From the NCBI GenBank assembly GCA_963580285.1, contig OY757023.1, forward strand, positions 91,599,108 to 91,663,107: a DNA stretch of 64,000 nt, given 5' to 3'. This stretch comes from Lucinisca nassula (taxonomy: Eukaryota; Mollusca; Bivalvia; Lucinida; Lucinidae). Positions within the stretch are counted from its first letter, which is position 1. The number at the start of each line of letters is the position of its first letter. The position numbers and the translations under genes are program-made. Shown here piece by piece: positions 61,478 to 64,000 of this stretch. Below the pieces are notes generated by a model. That model saw nothing but the letters and a program-made list of their open reading frames with translations. It was not told where the DNA came from and did no database searches.

Positions 61478-62713
61478 TATACCCGCTTTTTCGAAGAAAA
61501 ATCGGGTATATTGTTTTCGTACCACAGTTGAGTCCGGCATCCGTCTGTCCGTCGGTCTGTCTGTCCGTCACGTTTCTTGTAAATGGATCTCCTCTGCAAC
61601 TACTGAAGTTACACTTTTGAAACTTTGCATGTGGATAGACCCTATGTGGAATGTAGATGGCAATGGGCAACTTTTTGGTGACCTTGACCTCAACATGACC
61701 CCAAGGTCAAAGGTAAAAAAATATGATTTGTCATATCTCCTTAACTATTGGAGATATACTTCTGAAACTTTGCTTATTGGATGGTCTTTGGAATATAGAA
61801 TATGTCGGGCTACTTTTGGTGTGACCTTGACCCCAAGGTCAAAGGTCAAAATGTATGAATTAGCCGTATCTTCTAAACTATTAGAGTTACACTTCTGAAA
61901 CTTTGGTTATTGGATGGCCCTTGGAATATAGAATAAATCTGGATACTTTTTGTGTGACCTTGACCTCAACATGTCCCCAAGGTCAAAGGTAAAAAAATTA
62001 TGATTTGCCATATCTCCTAAACTATTGGAGTTACACTTCTGAAACTTTGCTTATTGGATGGTCCTTGGAATACAGAATATGTCGGGCTACTTTTGGTGTG
62101 ACCTTGACCCCAAGGTCAAAGGTCAAAAAGTATGATTTTGCCATATCTTCTAAACTATTAGAGTTACACTTCTGAAACTTTAGTCATTGGATGGCCCTTG
62201 GAAGATAGAATAAGTTTGGACACTTTTGGTGTGACCTTCACCTCAACATGACCCCAAGGTCAAGGGTAAAAAATTATGATTTGCCATATCTCCTAAACTA
62301 TTGGAGTTACACTTCTGAAACTTTGCTTATCGGATGGTCCTTGGAATATAGAATATTTTCGGCTACTTTTGGTGTGACCTCGACCCAAGGTCAAAGGTAA
62401 AAAAAGTATGACTTTGCTATATCTTCCTAACTATTAGAGTTACACTTCTGAAACTTGGTTATTTGATGGCTGTTGGAATATAGAATAAATTGGGATTCTT
62501 TGGGTGGACCTCAACATAACCCCAAGGTTAAAGGTAAAAAAGTATGACTTTGCCATATCTTCTAAACTATAAGAGTTACACTTCTGAAATTTTGCTTATC
62601 AGTTAGAATGTTCTTTACAACTTTTTTTTTAACTTACATAGTTTTGGCTTGCTAATACATAGTCATTTGTGTTACTCATAGAAAACGCGGGTATTTGCGA
62701 TGGTATACTATCG
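61478..62713 (-). mobile_element. HT-D: tandem-body element with CCCGCTTTTTCGAAG hairpin
   Basis: The hairpin 61478-61510 is TATACCCGCTTTTTCGAAGA, AAAATCGGGTATA. It is followed by the stutter CCGTCTGTCCGTCGGTCTGT (from 61541). Monomers of about 135-145 bp carry TTACACTTCTGAAACTTTG, TTATTGGATGG, TTTTGGTGTGACCTTGACC and CCCAAGGTCAAAGGTC. The far end has GCGGGTAT (62687-62694, partner of ATACCCGC) and the near-palindrome CGATGGTATACTATCG (62698-62713). The 164-codon frame at 61404 runs through the monomers and is not a gene. Confidence 0.83.
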
Positions 62714-62784
62714 ACTGCTGATCTTGTTTTTTTTTCGGTCAACTATCTACTGCACAGTTCAAGTTTAACTTTGTTGCTGTCGAC

Positions 62785-62969
62785 CACCTTTGAGACTGTT
62801 AAACTTTAGAACAGTCCAAAAGGAGGTCTTAATATAGGAATTTTGCGGTACTTCTGCAAATGTCCATTTAGAAAACCTTTTCATTTCAAAAAGACCCACC
62901 TAATACTGAATGCACAAAATGGGAGGTTTGTAAGCATCAAAACGGTTGGTTGCAGTTAGGTCGCGCCTA
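62785..62969. other. Unassigned, with a small MITE fragment
   Basis: GACCACCTTTGAGACTGTT, CAGTCCAAAAGGAGGTCTTA, ATATAGGAATTTTGCGGTA is a degraded copy of the MITE at 10644-10822. Nothing else was recognised. Confidence 0.45.
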
Positions 62970-63463
62970 TTTCATATTAGTTCTTGAGAAATAAACTTGA
63001 CCATTAGGGTGAAAGCTAGGGTGGTCGCAATATTTTACAAAGTCAGTGAACCATGAAATGTAGGTCAAGGTCAAATATGGATGCTTGCATGTAAGTTGTC
63101 ATCCCCAGACACAAGTTTGTACCAAGTATCATTAATGAAGCTCTTATAGTTCTTGAGAAATGAACTTGACCATTAGGGTGAACGCTAGGGTGGTCGCAAT
63201 ATTTTACAAAGTCAGTGAACCATGAAATGTAGGTCAAGGTCAAATATGGATGCTTGCATGTAAGTTGTCATCCCCAGACACAAGTTTGTACCAAGTATCA
63301 TTAATGAAGCTCTTATAGTTCTTGAGAAATAAACTTGACCATTAGGGTGAACGCTAGGGTGGTCGCAAATGTTGACGCCTTGACAAACGGACGGACAAAT
63401 GAACGAACGCATTCACGGAAAATCGGGCGCCTATATCGCGCCATGCTAATAGCAGGCGTGACA
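62970..63463 (+). mobile_element. HT-E, copy 2
   Basis: Monomers with an exact 169-bp period (63043 versus 63212): TTAGGGTGAACGCTAGGGTG, GTCGCAATATTTTACAAAG, TAGGTCAAGGTCAAATATGG, TGTCATCCCCAGACACAAG. It ends with ACGGACGGACAAATGAACGA, GGCGCCTATA and the hairpin TCGCGCCATGCTAATAGCAG, GCGTGA (63436-63461). Confidence 0.78.
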
Positions 63464-63489
63464 AAAATCTGTTGATGATGATGATGATG

Positions 63490-63728
63490 AGGCCTGGGCA
63501 AACAGTGTAGACCCAGCTGAGATGCCAAAGAATGCAGTGTATCACCAGTCTACACTGATTGCCACTCATCCAGCTATTTTTAGATAGCAAATGAGGCAGG
63601 TCTAACAAGCACCAAAAAGTTATGTTTTGAGTAGAAATATGAAAAATATCACAAATTTTCATCAGAAAGTTACCCGTTTTGGGAGATATTGAAGAATGCA
63701 CTATGTCCAATGGCTGTGTTATTGTTAT
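63490..63728. mobile_element. Fused MITE fragments (CAGCTATTTTTAGAC type and PAL65 copy 15)
   Basis: GCAAACAGTGTAGACCCAG, GTGTATCACCAGTCTACACT and CACTCATCCAGCTATTTTTA (63490-63590) are joined to half of a PAL65 element (TGAGGCAGGTCTAACAAGCA, AAAAATATCACAAATTTTCA, CAATGGCTGTGTTATTGTTA). A SINE-3-like 3' end (TGCTTTCATTGTAATCAAAG) follows at 63737. Confidence 0.65.
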
Positions 63729-63844
63729 GTAAATTAGTTTGTAGGATGCTTTCATTGTAATCAAAGTAAAATAAATAAAGTTTAATCTCTCTTATGTGAT
63801 GCTGTCTAATTGAACAACACCATTTCTAGTACTTTATCACTAAC

Positions 63845-63924
63845 CTTGTTCAGGAAGCCTTTCAGGACAGATGCAGCCTTTACTGACAAAGACCGAGGTA
63901 TTCTGATAGTTTTCTCCAAAATAA
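63845..63924 (-). CDS. aPKC: Atypical protein kinase C, exon encoding end of kinase C-lobe (partial gene)
   Basis: This is the most upstream exon of the gene inside the window; earlier exons lie beyond base 64000. The sequence shows a TTTCAG acceptor (minus strand), 80 coding bases and a GTTAGT donor. With one base from the previous exon it reads [20 protein letters not shown] and continues LKGFLNK, which corresponds closely to the end of the kinase C-lobe of PKC iota/zeta. Atypical PKC is the Ser/Thr kinase of the Par6-Par3 polarity complex; it acts at the cell cortex and tight or septate junctions and does not need calcium or diacylglycerol. The exon ends on a codon boundary, in phase with the exon at 51550. 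Iota and zeta cannot be told apart, and invertebrates generally carry a single orthologue. Confidence 0.93.
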
Positions 63925-64000
63925 CTGAAATATAACATGAACCAGCACATGACACAATCTACAATAAGACTTCAGCAAGAGCCTCCGCATCTGTGCAGAC

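Noticed and set aside
61404..61898. 164-codon plus-strand frame
   Set aside because: It lies in HT-D end and monomer sequence, and repeated words explain the absence of stops.
63354..63764. 136-codon minus-strand frame near the aPKC exon
   Set aside because: It covers HT-E monomers and MITE fragments and is not in a frame that joins aPKC.

Overview
The window is eukaryotic, intron-rich and dominated by interspersed repeats. The repeat types (hairpin MITEs, tRNA-derived SINEs with ACAAACAAACA tails, and elements carrying tandem monomers such as CAAAGGGGCATAACTC) look like those of a bivalve mollusc, probably a heterodont clam or mussel. This is an inference from general appearance; no species-specific marker was found.

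One conserved gene is clear. Three exons on the minus strand (63924-63845, 51550-51345, 49777-49690) join in phase and encode the C-terminus of an atypical protein kinase C (PRKCI/PRKCZ/aPKC orthologue): the end of the kinase C-lobe, the AGC-kinase tail with its turn motif, and a hydrophobic motif with Glu in place of the phosphorylatable residue, followed by the stop codon. The 5' part lies beyond base 64000. The two introns are 12294 and 1567 bp and are mostly repeats. No other gene could be named.

Layout: 0-12 kb holds TTAA-flanked palindromic MITEs, a 16-copy minisatellite grown from one MITE arm, and a 3.4 kb element of about 463-bp monomers. 12-17 kb holds a second tandem-body element and many MITEs and SINEs. 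17.2-20.2 kb holds a dead non-LTR retrotransposon split by a 2.1 kb tandem-body element. 20.7-24.8 kb is a large inverted repeat (about 1 kb arms) with a candidate short first exon in each arm. 24.8-34.3 kb is a direct tandem duplication of about 4.75 kb. 34.4-36 kb is a nested stack of insertions. 36-49 kb is MITEs, SINEs and further tandem-body elements. 49.7-64 kb is the aPKC 3' region with repeat-filled introns.

The main structural observation is that seven sequence-unrelated repeat families (called HT-A to HT-G here) share all or most of one plan: a short palindrome at one end, then a subterminal 8-13 bp inverted repeat, then a tandem-monomer body, then a degenerate tetranucleotide stutter, then a terminal part (usually a 26-35 bp hairpin) that contains the partner of the inverted repeat and is followed by TAA-type sequence. 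HT-A to HT-D show every part; HT-E to HT-G show most. This suggests one mobilisation mechanism, perhaps Helitron/Helentron-like, acting on many unrelated bodies. Family labels (HT, PAL65, PB1-PB4, GTT, GCCCC, TTAAGG, PAL-CRE, SINE-1/2/3) are local names given here.
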